A stretch of DNA of 64,000 bases from Bryum argenteum (taxonomy: Eukaryota > Streptophyta > Bryopsida > Bryales > Bryaceae): contig CM073325.1 of the NCBI GenBank assembly GCA_037043015.1, positions 12,131,001-12,195,000 on the forward strand, given 5' to 3'. This document shows, piece by piece, positions 35,666 through 47,789 of this stretch (position 1 is its first letter; each line of letters starts with the position of its first letter). Made by a program: the position numbers and the translations under genes. The notes under the pieces are model-generated. The model saw nothing but the letters and a program-made list of their open reading frames with translations, was not told the DNA's origin and did not search any database.

Positions 35666-37378
35666 TTAAGCAAGTTTAACAACAAGCTTCGGGACCGGAG
35701 CCGCTGACTTCGCACGAAGTATCAAGAACACTCCCCTGCCATTACATCGAGCACATAGTTAGGCCTCTGAAAATTAAGAAAACGAATCGGAAGCGGTGAA
35801 TGAAGCCTTCAATTTTTGATGTAAGCAATGGATTTAATCAGCAACTAGTACATAAACAGGGTCAGTGAAGGATTGACATCTTCTAACTACAGCAAACACA
35901 TATTATCACTCTTTGAATCTCAGATTACTGTACAATTTCAATGCCAGAGTGGAAATTCCATTCTAGCATTTTAGGTGGAGGGTGATGAATTTTCAAGCTC
36001 GTACCAGCAGACGGCAGCCAGATTGTGGAAAAGCACTCGTAGCTGAATAGGCAGGTACTTGTAGTTTATCAACCCGACCAATGGCCAGAACTGCATCAAT
36101 CAAACCCCCGGGATCAGTTACGTTCAACCGGTAATGAGTTTTAGGTGATGGGACTTTTTCAATAGGGGCAAGATCGATACCCTCCAAGCATTAAGCTGCA
36201 CCGACGGAAAATGTGATTTAAGCTGACTCTTCACGGAGCTCCATGGTCGCCCTGCAACACGATCACTTAGAAACCCATCACGATGAAAAGACGCACAATG
36301 GGAGAAGAGATCAATCAAGATATGGCAATGTACCTTCGACCACCATGCCCAGGTAGGTAAGAAAGAGGAAGTTGTTCCATGGACCAGATGTCAACTGCTC
36401 CACAATTACCTGCACTTCTTCCACAGTTGATAAGCATCAGAGGGCAATTTCTAATGAAGAGATCGGTGGTGTGAGAAAATGCTGACCTTGCTGGCTATGG
36501 TCTTGGTATCCCTCGCTGCGGGGAAAAGCTTCTCCATCAACTTGTGGAAGTAATGTCCGAACGGTCCTGAGTAACAGAATCCGTAAAGCTGCACACCCGG
36601 AAAAGAAAACACATCAAAACCTCATATTATGATCTAACAACATCGTACCGACGCCCTCAAATGCTCACCATGAGGAGAACAGAACGTCTCAATTGCAGCT
36701 TCTTAGCTCCAGCCAGCTTCTGAGCGACCACATCGGCGCTTCCGGCAAGCACTCCGGCTGTTATAGCCTGCACTTGCAACCACAAGGTGTTAACTCCCAA
36801 CTTCTGCTCATCAAAATGCCAAATGAATATGCACACCAATCACACCAGAGTGTCACGCATAGACCTCTTTGTATGAGTACCCTCAACGCCTACCATGTCT
36901 GGTGTCTACTGACTAGGTCGGAACTGGTACTATTCATTGGTGTCATCTGTTAGTGTTATGTACTGTGTCTTTGAACATCCAAAGCTCTCGGTCTTTATTC
37001 ACACCAATCCCAGAAAGAGCATGAAGTTGTTCTTCTTCTCACAATACACTAACCCTGATTGACGTGCGGAGGCTATACTCAAGTCCCGTTACCCCCATCG
37101 CAAAGTAATCAGAGGTCGACTCTCAAACTACAATCAGATTACAAGTTCGCTTCATTCCACCACAATTTGCAACACTCGATCTTGACAACGGCGATCCACC
37201 TTTACGATGTTTTAAAAGATCGATCGATCTTTAAAACCCTGCCAAATTGCGCGACTGCCCTAGAAGAGATCAATAAACCCCTGTTGAGGAGGATCGGCTT
37301 ACTTACTTTGGTCCGCAAAGGGTGACGCTGCAATTGGGACAAGTATTGACCCCACAAAGCCTTCACCTCGTCCGCCAT
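35666..37378 (-). CDS. PMP22: PMP22-type peroxisomal membrane protein (Mpv17/PMP22 family)
   Basis: Seven exons on the minus strand (37307-37378, 36669-36767, 36487-36588, 36334-36409, 36181-36251, 36005-36090, 35666-35735) total 576 nt, 191 residues plus stop; Arabidopsis PMP22 has 190. All phases agree. Landmarks are YLSQLQRHPLRTKAITAGVL, GSADVVAQKLAG, KLQLRRSVLLM, GPFGHYFHKLMEKLFP, VIVEQLTSGPWNNFLFLTYL, GRPWSSVKSQLKSHFPSVQL and FWPLVGLINYKYLPIQLRVL, ending WGVFLILRAKSAAP. The family is a four-span membrane protein; AtPMP22 lies in the peroxisomal membrane and its transport role is not settled. A decayed second copy lies at 41.0-46.6 kb. Confidence 0.93.
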
Positions 37379-37526
37379 AGCTCACCGCAATAGATGAAAA
37401 CAAACAACAAGAAAAAGAGACCTTTCACTCACTTTCTACAAAAGAGAATGAAGAGTCTCTATTTCGCTTTTCTAATGAGGAAGAAGAGGCAAATGTTCTT
37501 TCAAACCAACCCGGCAGAATCGAATA

Positions 37527-37802
37527 TCAATGCTCATGGCATGTAGGGCTAGTAAAATATTCTTTGCTGAAGAAAGTCGTACAATCAACAGTGGGTTCGC
37601 AGTCAGCCAATGCTGCAATGTGCCTCCCGGGAAAGGAGCTTCCCTTGAAAAGTGCAACCATTTTTGGTGATTTGGCACTCGCTTCTTCCTGTTTTTTCGA
37701 CGATTTCGTTTTCTTCGAATCATCGATCGTGTTGTTACGGATCTGCTTCGGGAGCTTGGGGATCCCTGGCGATGGCGTTGACCGCCGGTGATTGACGACC
37801 AT
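37527..37802 (-). CDS. Small Lys/Ser-rich open frame, unknown
   Basis: Ninety-one residues from an ATG at 37802, about 150 bp upstream of PMP22 on the same strand. The first half is basic (NNTIDDSKKTKSSKKQEEAS), the second half carries five Cys (HIAALADCEPTVDCTTFF). I do not recognise it. It may be a small gene, part of an upstream transcript, or chance. Confidence 0.25.
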   Translation of the reverse strand: MVVNHRRSTPSPGIPKLPKQIRNNTIDDSKKTKSSKKQEEASAKSPKMVALFKGSSFPGRHIAALADCEPTVDCTTFFSKEYFTSPTCHEH

Positions 37803-37958
37803 TTTGGCAAAACTTGAATTTGGGATGTAAGGTGCTTGATCTTGAGGGATGGTTTAGCTTGAAATTGAATCATTTGTTAAGGTCAAGTATTTTATATTGA
37901 AGCGCCATTGTTGACCGGATTGTAAATGATTCAAAGTTGGGTCATCTTTTGAGACTAA

Positions 37959-38462
37959 GGGCCGATTTACACCTAGGGGCCGGGCCAAGTTTTCTTGGGG
38001 CCAATTGCTTTAAATTTCAGCCCGTTTTTGGGTTGGGGCCGGCCTCAAGTCCTCATTATAATATGATTAGAATGGGGGCCGATTTTCCCATATGTAATGG
38101 CCTTCGGGCCAAGAAGCCAGGACAATTCAATAAAGTCCAAAAAAAATCAGCACTTCTCAAAAAACGGACGGATTTGATTTGGTGAAAAAAAAAAGTTTTT
38201 AAAAAAAAAAGGTTTTTTTAGACAAATCTGACATTGGCCCTGAGGCCAAGAATTGGCCTTCCATTCTTGGTGCACCCAATTCACCGAGCTCGGGCCATGT
38301 CAGAACTTGCATTTCTTGATTAAAAAAATTCTGACACCAAATTGGCCCGGCCTCTAGGTGTAAGGGGGTTGGGCCTAATTTTTGCCTTTCGGCCAATCAC
38401 AAGTGAGGATTTCAGCCCTCAAACGGGCTGAATTGGCCCGTCCCCTAGGTGTAAATCGGCCC
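37959..38462. mobile_element. PIF/Harbinger (Tourist-like) MITE, 504 bp
   Basis: Ends GGGCCGATTTACACCTAGGG and its inverted copy CCCCTAGGTGTAAATCGGCC are nearly perfect over about 27 bp. They are bordered by a TAA duplication (37956-37958 and 38463-38465), the usual Harbinger target. No coding capacity. Confidence 0.82.
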
Positions 38463-38465
38463 TAA

Positions 38466-39365
38466 GTACTTGATGTTGTTGACCCAAATATAAGTTAGGT
38501 TATCTTTTGGACCCGAGTGCTTTATATTGTTGAACCAAATATTAATTACGCAATATTTATCAGAAATTTAGCCCAAGTAAGTTCATAACATATTATATGA
38601 ATTGTTGGACCAAATTTAATAAATGGAATAAGTCCAAATTCTTGAATTGAGTCTTAAAGTAATTTGACTCACTTTTATGACGTGCATTTAAATTTTCTTA
38701 AGCCAAAAATATACAAAGTGTGATAAACATTGCATATTGAGTTCACTCTAATATAAGGCCTATGATTTTATTGAAGGTTAAATAAAGGTTTGGAGGAATT
38801 TGATTGACTTTAAACGCAAGTGAATATTGGGTCCTCATCTTTTGAAGTCCTTTTTGGGATAATTGAAGTAGTAGCATAAAAAATATGGGCCATGTGATGG
38901 CACGAAAATACTCAAGAGAAGTTTTAACCTAGAACTCATGAAGCCTAGGAAATCACTACAAGTGCTCAGAATGTGCAATTTTGTACAGTTGCTGGAACAC
39001 AACGCGGATGAAAGTCTTCAAAGACAATGGGCAATAGGCTCCAACAAATACTTCACTTGCAATTGATAAGCTTTAGAGGTTCTACTTCAACAAAGACGGC
39101 TACACCTACAACATATAGCTGTCCAAGCAAGCACATGCTAAATAGTTGCATGTGCCTACAAAAGCTCATCTTGATCAAAAACATCAATAGACAAGTGAAG
39201 AGAAAAACCAAGTCATGTACTTGATATAAGAAAGGCTCGCAAAATTATGGTCGTATGGTTGTAGGGAAAGAAATGGTTGATCTTGTATGATGCATGAAAT
39301 GTATGATGCATTATGAGCTCTCCTAGGGCTCCATAATCTAGCGCTCCTTTAAGGCATAGGCACTC
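38466..39365. other. A/T-rich intergenic DNA
   Basis: No gene or clear repeat was recognised. Confidence 0.45.
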
Positions 39366-39369
39366 TTAA

Positions 39370-40289
39370 CCCCTAAACGACCATGGTGTTTTGAGAGCTC
39401 CAAACTCCAAAACTGCGATTTCATACCATCTTGTAAACTTTGGAGTATGAAAATTTTTTCACAACTTTTTGAAACTTTTAACCGTAGGATCTTAAAGATA
39501 ACTACCATCGGAGGTCGTGTTTAAAATTTCAACCGTTGGATCTTTGCCATTTGTAAGATCGCAACATTCAAAGTTTATGCAAACTTTTTTTGAGCAGACA
39601 TAGTCTACTTTGTGCAAAGGATAACGTAATACCTCAAACATCTTGCTTATATTTTTTTCCATGTAGATAACTAAGTTGAGCATTACCATGCAAAATTTTA
39701 GACACTCATTTGGCTTTTTGAACCTTCATGCAATTTATTTACTAGAAGAAGGTAGAAATCAAGAATTCAGTAAAACATGCACCACATTTTTCGTATTTGG
39801 TTTAGGGGAAAAATGAATGGTGAGTAGGTGCCTTCATGAGTTTGTGAATTATGAGAAAAAAGAAATTCAAGAAATTCTTAAATCTCAAATTTTAGCAAAT
39901 TTTGAAAAAAAAAATTGTAATATTACAGAAACTTTGGATCTAGTTCTTGTAATTTTTTGAAGGGTGCCCTTGTAGAATTGGTAAAAGTTTTGACTTGAGT
40001 CACTTGGACACCTAAGTACGAAATCAGTCAAGAATAGATTTCATCTTTTAAATCTAAATAAAAAGTTAAAGATAAAAAGTTTTTTTCTGCCCGCCCCAAA
40101 GCTGAAAACGAAAATTTGCGTTTAAAAACTCCAAAAGTGGAGTTTGATTTTGCAATTTTTCCCACATACACCTTGTAGTATAGGGAACATCCAATAAAAA
40201 TCTTAGGCAAAAATATTAATTCTAACCCCTTCATCTAGGCTGCCCGAAATAGCAAAACAACCAAATCGGAGACCTTGGTCGTTTAGGGT
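39370..40289. mobile_element. TTAA-flanked element with piggyBac-like ends, 920 bp
   Basis: Left end TTAA|CCCCTAAACGACCATGG, right end CCTTGGTCGTTTAGGGT|TTAA, inverted over about 17 bp with few mismatches. The TTAA borders are at 39366-39369 and 40290-40293. Internal text is shared with 21287-22135. There is no long open frame, so it would depend on a transposase elsewhere. Confidence 0.75.
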
Positions 40290-40293
40290 TTAA

Positions 40294-41014
40294 GCTCCAA
40301 GGAACTACAACAAAGAAATCCCAAATAAGGAGGATCTCTGCAAAATTTAGTTCATAATGATACAATGCTCTTTTCATGATAACCACATTCTGCCAAAAGG
40401 TCCAGCTCCCATCCTATGAAAGAAACAAGCATGAGTCTCCACCAGATTTGACCAAAGATTTTTTTTTTTTTTTTTTAGTTTTGAATTTTGAATTTGTGTT
40501 TTTAGAGGTAGTTGCTTAACTTTGACTTCAAACTTTTATATCTTTAATCATATCCTTTTTCATTTCTTTCCGAACTATCATAACATGGGAAAATGGCCCT
40601 CATTCTTAACTTCAACTGCTAATCCAAGACTTTTTCTTCACACTACATCTAAAGATAAACTCTCTCAAGAGACTCCTAAAAATATGCATTCGAGTATTTT
40701 ACGAAACGGTCCAACTTGAAGCTAATTTTGCCAGTGAAGAAAATTGAACGATCTCATTTGGGTACGCTTCTGAAGGATCTTCAGCCCACTTGTAAATAAA
40801 ACTTTCGGAGTATGAACAAACAAAAACAGATCAAAACGCCTTCTAATCAAACTGAGACTCTTGATAACATTCGCATACAATATCCGAATCACACAAATCA
40901 CACATTCTTTGGTGCCTTGGAATCTTGTTGCTCTACTCTACAAGAATATGTTAAGCTTAATAGGACATAGGCGCATTACCAAATGTCACCATTTCAGGTT
41001 CCCCTACCTTAGGA
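40294..41014. other. Intergenic DNA
   Basis: T16-type run near 40460-40476. No gene was recognised. Confidence 0.45.
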
Positions 41015-41727
41015 CTAAAGCTCCTGCCCCTGCTTGGTGCCAGCAGCAGTAACTTCCGAGATAAGTTGGAGCACGCATCCCCTGGAAACGAGTATGTGAT
41101 TTTAATCAGAAAAATTTAGTAATTCGACAGTACATGCAGTGAACTCATAACTTATTGAAGTAAAGAAAATCTCACCAATTGTCGAGAATCATTCGCAGCT
41201 GAACACGAAGGTGAACCCAATTCACAGGCCAGAACTGCATCACAAACCAGCATCACTGACACGTCAAAACTTACTGACTCGGATACCTTCTTTACCAGTT
41301 TCATGTACAGCATGTACAAGAAGTGCTCAACGACATTCATTAATGCAGTGCACAAAGCCTTCAAAGCAAGGTAGAGGTACCTACAATGGTGCTTTTTGCT
41401 ACTGTACCTATCTCTTGTTATTGGATTCGTAGGCAAATGCAAGAGAATTCCAACACATAAGACATTGTGCTTTCGATATTGTATGCAACACTTCGCTAAG
41501 AGTCAGAATTCCATTTGAAGTTCTCATCTACGGAAGGAGAAGCTGTTCCGAAACTATCATGTAGTACAGAGCTAGAAAAAAATCAAGTAAGCCACCACTT
41601 TAGACGTCTCTACCATATCACAAAAGTATAAGAGGCAAAGGAGCTCAGTGGGAGTGGGAGCTCACCTCCGAAACACCAGAAGGTAATGAAGAGTCTGGAT
41701 CGCAAGCCATTTCAGGAGTTTACGTGG

Positions 41728-44424
41728 TCACCAGTAATCTTGACATGAGCAAACGCCATCCTTAAAGTGATGAAACCGATTCATGTCTCTAACAACGATC
41801 TCCCTTCTTGTCACCTTAGATATGAACTTCGTTGCAGTATGGCAATCCATACACACCCGAAGGTTCTTGAAAATGCGAACAGGCTCATCAACAGGAGTAT
41901 GAATGAGTCCATAAGCAATGGCAAGCTTCTCACTATGAGAACACAGAGAAGCCTCTTTGTCCTTCTCGTCAATATCATGCAACACAAGGCGAGTATCCGG
42001 AACGTAGCCTTCAGCCTTAATACTCTCAGTCAACCTCGTCAACTCAGCATATATCACCTCTGATTCCAAGTGGGAAGTATCCCCTGCAACAAATTCATGT
42101 ACTTCATCATCAACGTGAATCCAACTCCGACCCGGCTCCTTTCGAACACCTCGCTCTTGCATCATGGTGCGCAATAGTGAGACTTCCTGCACTTTTCCAG
42201 CAGAGGCATACAAATTCGAAAGCATCACAAAGGTTGACGCATCCTCAGGCTCCAGCTTAATCCGCTCTTTTGCTGCAAGCTCACCGATCTCTACATTTCC
42301 ATACGAATTGCACGCGCCAAGCAAAGCTCCCCATGTTGCTGCATTCGGCTTCACTGGCATGGAATCAATGAAATCCTTGGCCTCCTCTAAGTGGCCAGCT
42401 CGCGCCAGAAGATCCACCATGCAGGTATAATGCACTACGGTGGGTTCGATATCCATGGAGGTGAAAATAGCACGCCCTTCGTCAACGAGCCCTGCGTGAC
42501 TACAAGCTGATAAGAGTGCAACATATGTAGCTCCATCAGACTTTACATCCATGTGTTTGAAGAGGTTGAGAGCCTCGGACCCGCACCCGTGTTGTGCAAG
42601 TCCACCGATCATCACATTCCATGTGATCAAGTCTCGTTCTTCCATGGCGTAGAAAGCGGCACGAGCTTCTTCGATGCTTCCACTTTTGGCGTACATGTGA
42701 ACGAGGGCGCTACCGACGCGAATGTCGGAGTCGAGTCCGCTGTTGTGGGCATGGTAGTGGATATCTCTCACCCATTCCAACGCTCCAGCACTTGCAGATG
42801 GGTTAAGTATGCTCGTGTACGTGATGGCATTCGGTTTAGCTGAGGTTTGTATCATTTGAAGAAAGAGTTGATAAGCTTCAAGTCCATGTCCGTTTTCGGC
42901 ATATGCTCCAATCATCGTAGTCCATGTGACGACATCGTGATGCTCCATCCTGTCAAACACTGAACGAGCTTCGGAGATGTTGTTACTCTTTGCGTACACG
43001 TGAACGAGTGCACTCCCCACGCGCAAATCTGTCTCCAGTCCTGCTTCGATGATATGTTGGTGAATCTCTTTCACAAATCGGGTGGCAGATTCCTTTAAAA
43101 GGCTCAAGTATGTGACTACATTCGGTTTCACGCCTTCTTGTATCATCTGAAGAAAGAGGGGGTAGGCCTCCCCGTCACGAGACGCTCCGATCATCACATT
43201 CCATGTAATGATATTTCGTTTCTTCATTCTGTTGAAAACTGACCGAGCAGCGTCCGTATTGCCAGTCTTCGCGTAGCCTTGAATAAGCACATTCCCTAGC
43301 TCTGACTCAAGTCCTGCTTTTTGGAGATGGCTGTGAACATTCTTTAGTTCGTCGGAAGCTCCTGCACTTGCACATGCATTGAGAATGCATGTGTACGTGA
43401 TTGAATCCGGTTTGCAGCCTGAAAGGAGCATCTGCTGAAAGAGTTGATAGGCTTCGACTGCTTCACATGCTCCGATCATTACATTCCATGTGATGACATC
43501 CCGATTCGTCATTCTGTCGAAGACTTGTCGAGCTTCATGTACACTGCCACTCTTCGCGTACATGTGGACAAGGGCGTTTCCCAACTGAAGATCTGACGCT
43601 AATCCTGCTTGCATGATATCTTTGTGAACCTCTCGAACCCAATCTAGGGCCTCGAAACTTGCAGATGCGTTGAGGATGCTTGTATAGGTGATTGCATCTG
43701 GTGTGAGACCCTCCTGTTTCATTTCCTGCAAGAGTTCATACGCTTCTTTGCCATAGCCACTTTGTGCATATGCTCCAATCATCACGTTCCAGGTAATCAC
43801 ATTCCGACTGGCTAAGTTCTTGAACACTTTCCTTGCTTCTTTTAATCTCCCACATTTCGCGTACATTCTCAGAAGCGCAGTCCCCACTCGCACATCTGAT
43901 TCAAACCCCCGGGCTCTTATACTCTTATGAATCTCCTTGCCAAGTTTTAGAGCAGTTGGGGTGGTACACGCCTTGAGGATGTTGAGATAGGTGATCTCAT
44001 TTGGCTCGAGACGCATTTGGTTGTAAAGCTTGATTGCTCCTTGAGGTCGGTAGCCTCCGATCATGATATTCCAACTGATGATTTCCTTGTTCTCAAGCTT
44101 ATCAAACACTCGCCGTGCCTCCTGTAGCTCCCCACATCGAAGATACACCATTAATAGGTTGTTTGCTATTTGTGTGTTTTGCTCCATTCCGCTCTCGATG
44201 ATGCATTCGTGTACTTGCTTGGCTGCTACTACGTCTTTATGCTTCAAGCATCGCCGCAAAAGCACGACGAAGGCTTGTGAGTCTATTGCAGTGCCTTGCT
44301 TAAGTTGGGACTTTAAGAGAGCTACTGCTTCACTTATACGTTTGAAGCTTCGCATATGGAGCTTGACATTGCTAGTGTCTCTTCTCCCAACGTTGCCCTT
44401 CGGTAACCTGTACCATCGATACAT
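41728..44424 (-). CDS. PLS-class pentatricopeptide repeat protein with E and DYW domains
   Basis: An uninterrupted frame of 898 residues without introns. Residues about 50-640 are PPR repeats of P, L and S type (for example [38 protein letters not shown]). The E region follows, with the PG-box [17 protein letters not shown]. The DYW deaminase domain ends the protein: H830-S-E832, C858-x2-C861, a second C-S-C pair (892, 894) and the terminal QDYW. This HxE...CxxC set is the zinc-binding C-to-U deaminase site, so it is probably an organelle RNA-editing factor; which site it edits cannot be read here. Several S-type repeats lack the usual YAQNGHG segment ([41 protein letters not shown]). The N-terminal 40 residues are basic and could be an organelle-targeting signal. 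It sits between two halves of a decayed PMP22 copy. Confidence 0.94.
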   Translation of the reverse strand: MYRWYRLPKGNVGRRDTSNVKLHMRSFKRISEAVALLKSQLKQGTAIDSQAFVVLLRRCLKHKDVVAAKQVHECIIESGMEQNTQIANNLLMVYLRCGELQEARRVFDKLENKEIISWNIMIGGYRPQGAIKLYNQMRLEPNEITYLNILKACTTPTALKLGKEIHKSIRARGFESDVRVGTALLRMYAKCGRLKEARKVFKNLASRNVITWNVMIGAYAQSGYGKEAYELLQEMKQEGLTPDAITYTSILNASASFEALDWVREVHKDIMQAGLASDLQLGNALVHMYAKSGSVHEARQVFDRMTNRDVITWNVMIGACEAVEAYQLFQQMLLSGCKPDSITYTCILNACASAGASDELKNVHSHLQKAGLESELGNVLIQGYAKTGNTDAARSVFNRMKKRNIITWNVMIGASRDGEAYPLFLQMIQEGVKPNVVTYLSLLKESATRFVKEIHQHIIEAGLETDLRVGSALVHVYAKSNNISEARSVFDRMEHHDVVTWTTMIGAYAENGHGLEAYQLFLQMIQTSAKPNAITYTSILNPSASAGALEWVRDIHYHAHNSGLDSDIRVGSALVHMYAKSGSIEEARAAFYAMEERDLITWNVMIGGLAQHGCGSEALNLFKHMDVKSDGATYVALLSACSHAGLVDEGRAIFTSMDIEPTVVHYTCMVDLLARAGHLEEAKDFIDSMPVKPNAATWGALLGACNSYGNVEIGELAAKERIKLEPEDASTFVMLSNLYASAGKVQEVSLLRTMMQERGVRKEPGRSWIHVDDEVHEFVAGDTSHLESEVIYAELTRLTESIKAEGYVPDTRLVLHDIDEKDKEASLCSHSEKLAIAYGLIHTPVDEPVRIFKNLRVCMDCHTATKFISKVTRREIVVRDMNRFHHFKDGVCSCQDYW

Positions 44425-46100
44425 TCTTCATCGAAACGTCATGCATAGTACAATCACTTAGATGCGCGTTACCTCTTCAGCAAGTCCTCACACCTATATA
44501 ACACAATGATCATATACTGTCCAAACGAAATCCAAGCTCCAAGTTGCACCTAGGATTATGAATCGTGAAGTAGGATAATGAATCAAGGACTTTATATCTA
44601 ACAACGAGCATTATTTGCACCTACTTCCACAGAGGGAGGAGGGGCAATTACCTATTAGCTTGCGCAGTCTCTTGAGGTTCATTGGTGTGATAACGAACAC
44701 GAGATTGCAAAAGAAAGTCCTGATTTGCAAATGTAAGCATCGATGGCGCAGTATACCGGCCATCTACTTTTGGTTTACAATCAGGTGATTTGAAATTCAT
44801 CTGCAGGCGCCACAACTTATAATCAAAACCTAGCACGGAACACAAGAATCATACAATTAGCCTTGGGTTGATTAAGTTCGTGATCTTCCAGTGCTGCCAA
44901 ACTTTGTAAAATCAAGGAAGGTTCTCCGCATCTTACTAGAGAAAAGTTCAGTGGTACCTTGTCCCACCACTTCGAAGGATCCACATCATTCTCCTTCCAA
45001 ACGTGTGGTTTAACTGGAGCACATGACATGCATGTCAGTCACATCTTTTTTGGAGTGTCACATTACCCCACTTCTTTCAAGAGCCTCTGATGCTCACCTG
45101 AAGGATTGATTATCGGGGGAGATGATGATGAACACCTGAACGAGATTGACAATAACGTAGGAACCTTGAAGAGTCCGATCGTACAAGCATCCTGTATATA
45201 CACATCAGCGATAAACAGTTTGATACTCGTCAATAAGGAATCAAGTCAACCAAGATCAAGTCCAGAGAACATGTACGCTGTTTATCAGAAAATGCCGACA
45301 TTTGCTCATTTACCTGCGCACGAGCTCCACACACCAAGAAGTTACTCCTTTGTTGCCCACGACACAATAGAAGGTGCACGAATGCAGACATTGTGTGGAG
45401 AGTTGAATAATATGATTCTCTTCAAGTCTTCAGCTCCCTTTAAATTCTCTATCTGTTGAATGTAGCTCCTTCTTCATATGTATGCGGATGCCAATCTGCT
45501 CCCTTTTGATTGAGTCGGTTCTTTTCTTCAAATTGCTGAACCTTGAAGTAGCATGCATGATTGCAAAGTTCCTTCTTCTGTCATAGCTTCCAATGTATGC
45601 AGCTCACAAAACTCCACTTCAGTATCGTGTATATATGAACGCTCCTCGCCCTTTCAATTTTATCTGTTGTGAACCTTCAACCCACATTGCTTATCTTCAG
45701 TTTGAATTTAAAAAAAAGAAAACCTGCATACTAACGAAGTAGGCAGCCCCAAAAATCACGTTCCATCAATCGTGGAGCTTGTATAACAATCATCTGCTCT
45801 TCTCAAACTGGGTCTCGTTCCTTGTCTCTAATCTGCTCCACTTAAACACTGAACTTGACAACCTCATAAATTTGTGAAGAGCCACCCCACGATCCTCTAC
45901 ATCAAGGACTGCAGCTTCAATGCTAAGCAGGGTACCATATTGCTAGTGAAGCAATCCTTTCAACTGTGCCTGTCCTTGTTAAACCCTAAAACTCAAAATT
46001 ACTGCGCTATCAGCTAGAGTACGATGACACCCTCAATTATTCTCTTCGTCAAAGACTACAGCCGCAGAGTGCCAGGAACAATCGCTAAACCCTGAACCCT
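44425..46100. other. Upstream region of the PPR gene
   Basis: No gene was recognised; a plus open frame at 45106-45459 has no motif. CCCTAAA-type phrases occur at 46075-46090 and 46368-46386 (two units), too short for a telomere track. Confidence 0.4.
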
Positions 46101-47008
46101 AAACTTCCAACATCTTCCCAGTTGGTAAGTATTACAAATTTCAAAAGAGATGGAGCTCCACAGAATAAGATTGGTGTGTGAGAAGATGCTGACCTGATAC
46201 AGTTTATCAACATGCGACCACAGGACGGTCAAATGCTCACCATGAGGAGAACAGGACGCCCCGAGCCAGCTTCTGGCGCTTCCTGCCAGCACTCCGATTG
46301 TAATGGCCTGCACTTGCAATCACAAGATATTAGCTCAATAAAATGCCAAACAATATATGCATTCCGATCCCTAAACCCTAAACCCTGATTGAATTGCCCG
46401 CGCTTTTCTCAATTCTCACTACCCTCCTCGCAAAAGAGCAGATATCTTGATCAGGGTACAATCCCACCAGTGTTGGCATCCAACTCATTGAGCCTACAGA
46501 AATCGTTTCATAGTAAAACCCTCGTCGATCACCTGAAATAGGTTCCTGCCCTCGATCTTTACAAGCATTTGTCACTGCCCTAGAATAGATGTGAAACGTA
46601 ATCTAGCAGCTTACTTTGATCGATATCAAGAGAGGAATCGAGGGCAGCAATCATACCTGCGGGAGTTTCTGTTTTCCGAACAAATTGAAACTCATTTTGA
46701 AGAAGCTGTGCGATTCAGTTGCTCCAAATTCCTCGTATGTACCTGTAATCGAAGCCCCAGGAAAGCCTATAAATGGAGGTGACAGGAATGAGCTACCCAG
46801 TAGTGAGATTGATTGGTTGCTGGCAGTGGAGGACATGGGTCATAGGAACTATACCCTATCTCCGAATTCGTTTGCAAACTTCAGTCTCGATGTTGAATTT
46901 CTTGCAACAATCCGCACTTCGGGGTCGTTTCTTCAATTTTTCTAGAATGTTGCAGTGATCCCTCACAACAAGAGTCGATGATTCAGAAGTGCAACGGAAG
47001 AGTGCTCA

Positions 47009-47196
47009 GATTTCAGATTTCAGATTTCAGATTTCAGATTTCAGATTTCAGCATAGGAAATCTAGTTCAGATTTCAGCATAGGATATCTAGTTCAGATTT
47101 CAGCATAGGAAATCTAGTTCAGATTTCAGCATAGGATATCTAGTTCAGATTTCAGCATAGGAAATCTAGTTCAGATTTCAGCATAAGAAATCTACA
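47009..47196. repeat. 26-bp minisatellite, six units, preceded by a 7-bp repeat
   Basis: CAGATTT is repeated about five times at 47009-47048. Then CAGCATAGGA(A/T)ATCTAGTT plus CAGATTT repeats with period 26. The variant base alternates A,T,A,T,A over the first five units, so a 52-bp higher-order unit was probably duplicated. Confidence 0.92.
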
Positions 47197-47406
47197 GTGA
47201 AGGTAATAATGGAGAGTGCTCAAAACTGACTTCTTGACCCAGAGGTACATAATAGCTTCTTTGCCCCACGGAGCGTAGCATGTACTTCAAGTAAACATTA
47301 TAGGATGCAAAATTAGGGTACCATTTTAGAAACACCTATGAGACGGCCTTCAAAATTTCATAACAAATTGTTAAAGAGTTCAAAAATCATGAATTCACTA
47401 AGACTC

Positions 47407-47526
47407 TCATTCCACTTACTTTACCCATAAATGAAAATTACTTACATTATTATCTTCATTACAGTTTCAGAAATCATCCGTAGTGTAAGTACTTTTAATG
47501 CATGGGGAAAGTAAGTGAAATGATAG
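47407..47526. repeat. Short inverted-repeat element, about 120 bp
   Basis: TCATTCCACTTACTTTACCC at the left faces ATGGGGAAAGTAAGTGAAAT at the right. The inner phrase AATTACTTACATTATTATCT also occurs, slightly changed, at about 14466-14485. Confidence 0.6.
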
Positions 47527-47789
47527 TCCAAATGGACCCATTATTTCATTCTGAATCTATGTACGGTGTTAATATTAGAAGATGGACATATGTGTGTTTC
47601 TTAAATGGAGCCCTAATTTGACACCATAAAATGTATGTAGAGAGTATATGTCGGACTAAGAAGCTATTATGTACCTTTCGCTGCAGAAGCCAAGAACTTC
47701 ATTTTAAGTACCGCACCATTTTATAGCACTCTCCAATTTTGTATAAGGTCGACGACGCATCCGCACCCATGCTGACGTTAATGCAATAG

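Larger units (their letters stand above)
41015..46640 (-). pseudogene. Second PMP22 copy, decayed and split by the DYW-PPR gene
   Basis: Pieces match the intact PMP22 at 35.7-37.4 kb in the same order and strand. At about 46600-46640 is text like the exon 1/intron 1 border (CTGCCCTAGAATAGAT, GCTTACTTTGATCG). At 46240-46312 is exon 2 with its acceptor (AITIGVLAGSA, then a deletion, then CTGTTCTCCTCATG|GTGAGCATTTGA). At about 46120-46200 is intron 3 text (GGTCAGCATCTTCTCACAC); exon 3 is missing there. At 41176-41234 is exon 6, shortened (FWPVNWVHLRVQLRMILDNW). At 41015-41081 is exon 7 (WGCVLQLISEV...QEL stop), still in phase. Between the two halves lie the PPR gene and about 3 kb of flank. Confidence 0.7.

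Noticed and set aside
45106-45459. 117-codon plus-strand frame upstream of the PPR gene
   Set aside because: No motif; probably chance.
47009-47196. Regular 26-bp array considered as a CRISPR
   Set aside because: Units are contiguous without unique spacers and the host is a plant; it is a minisatellite.
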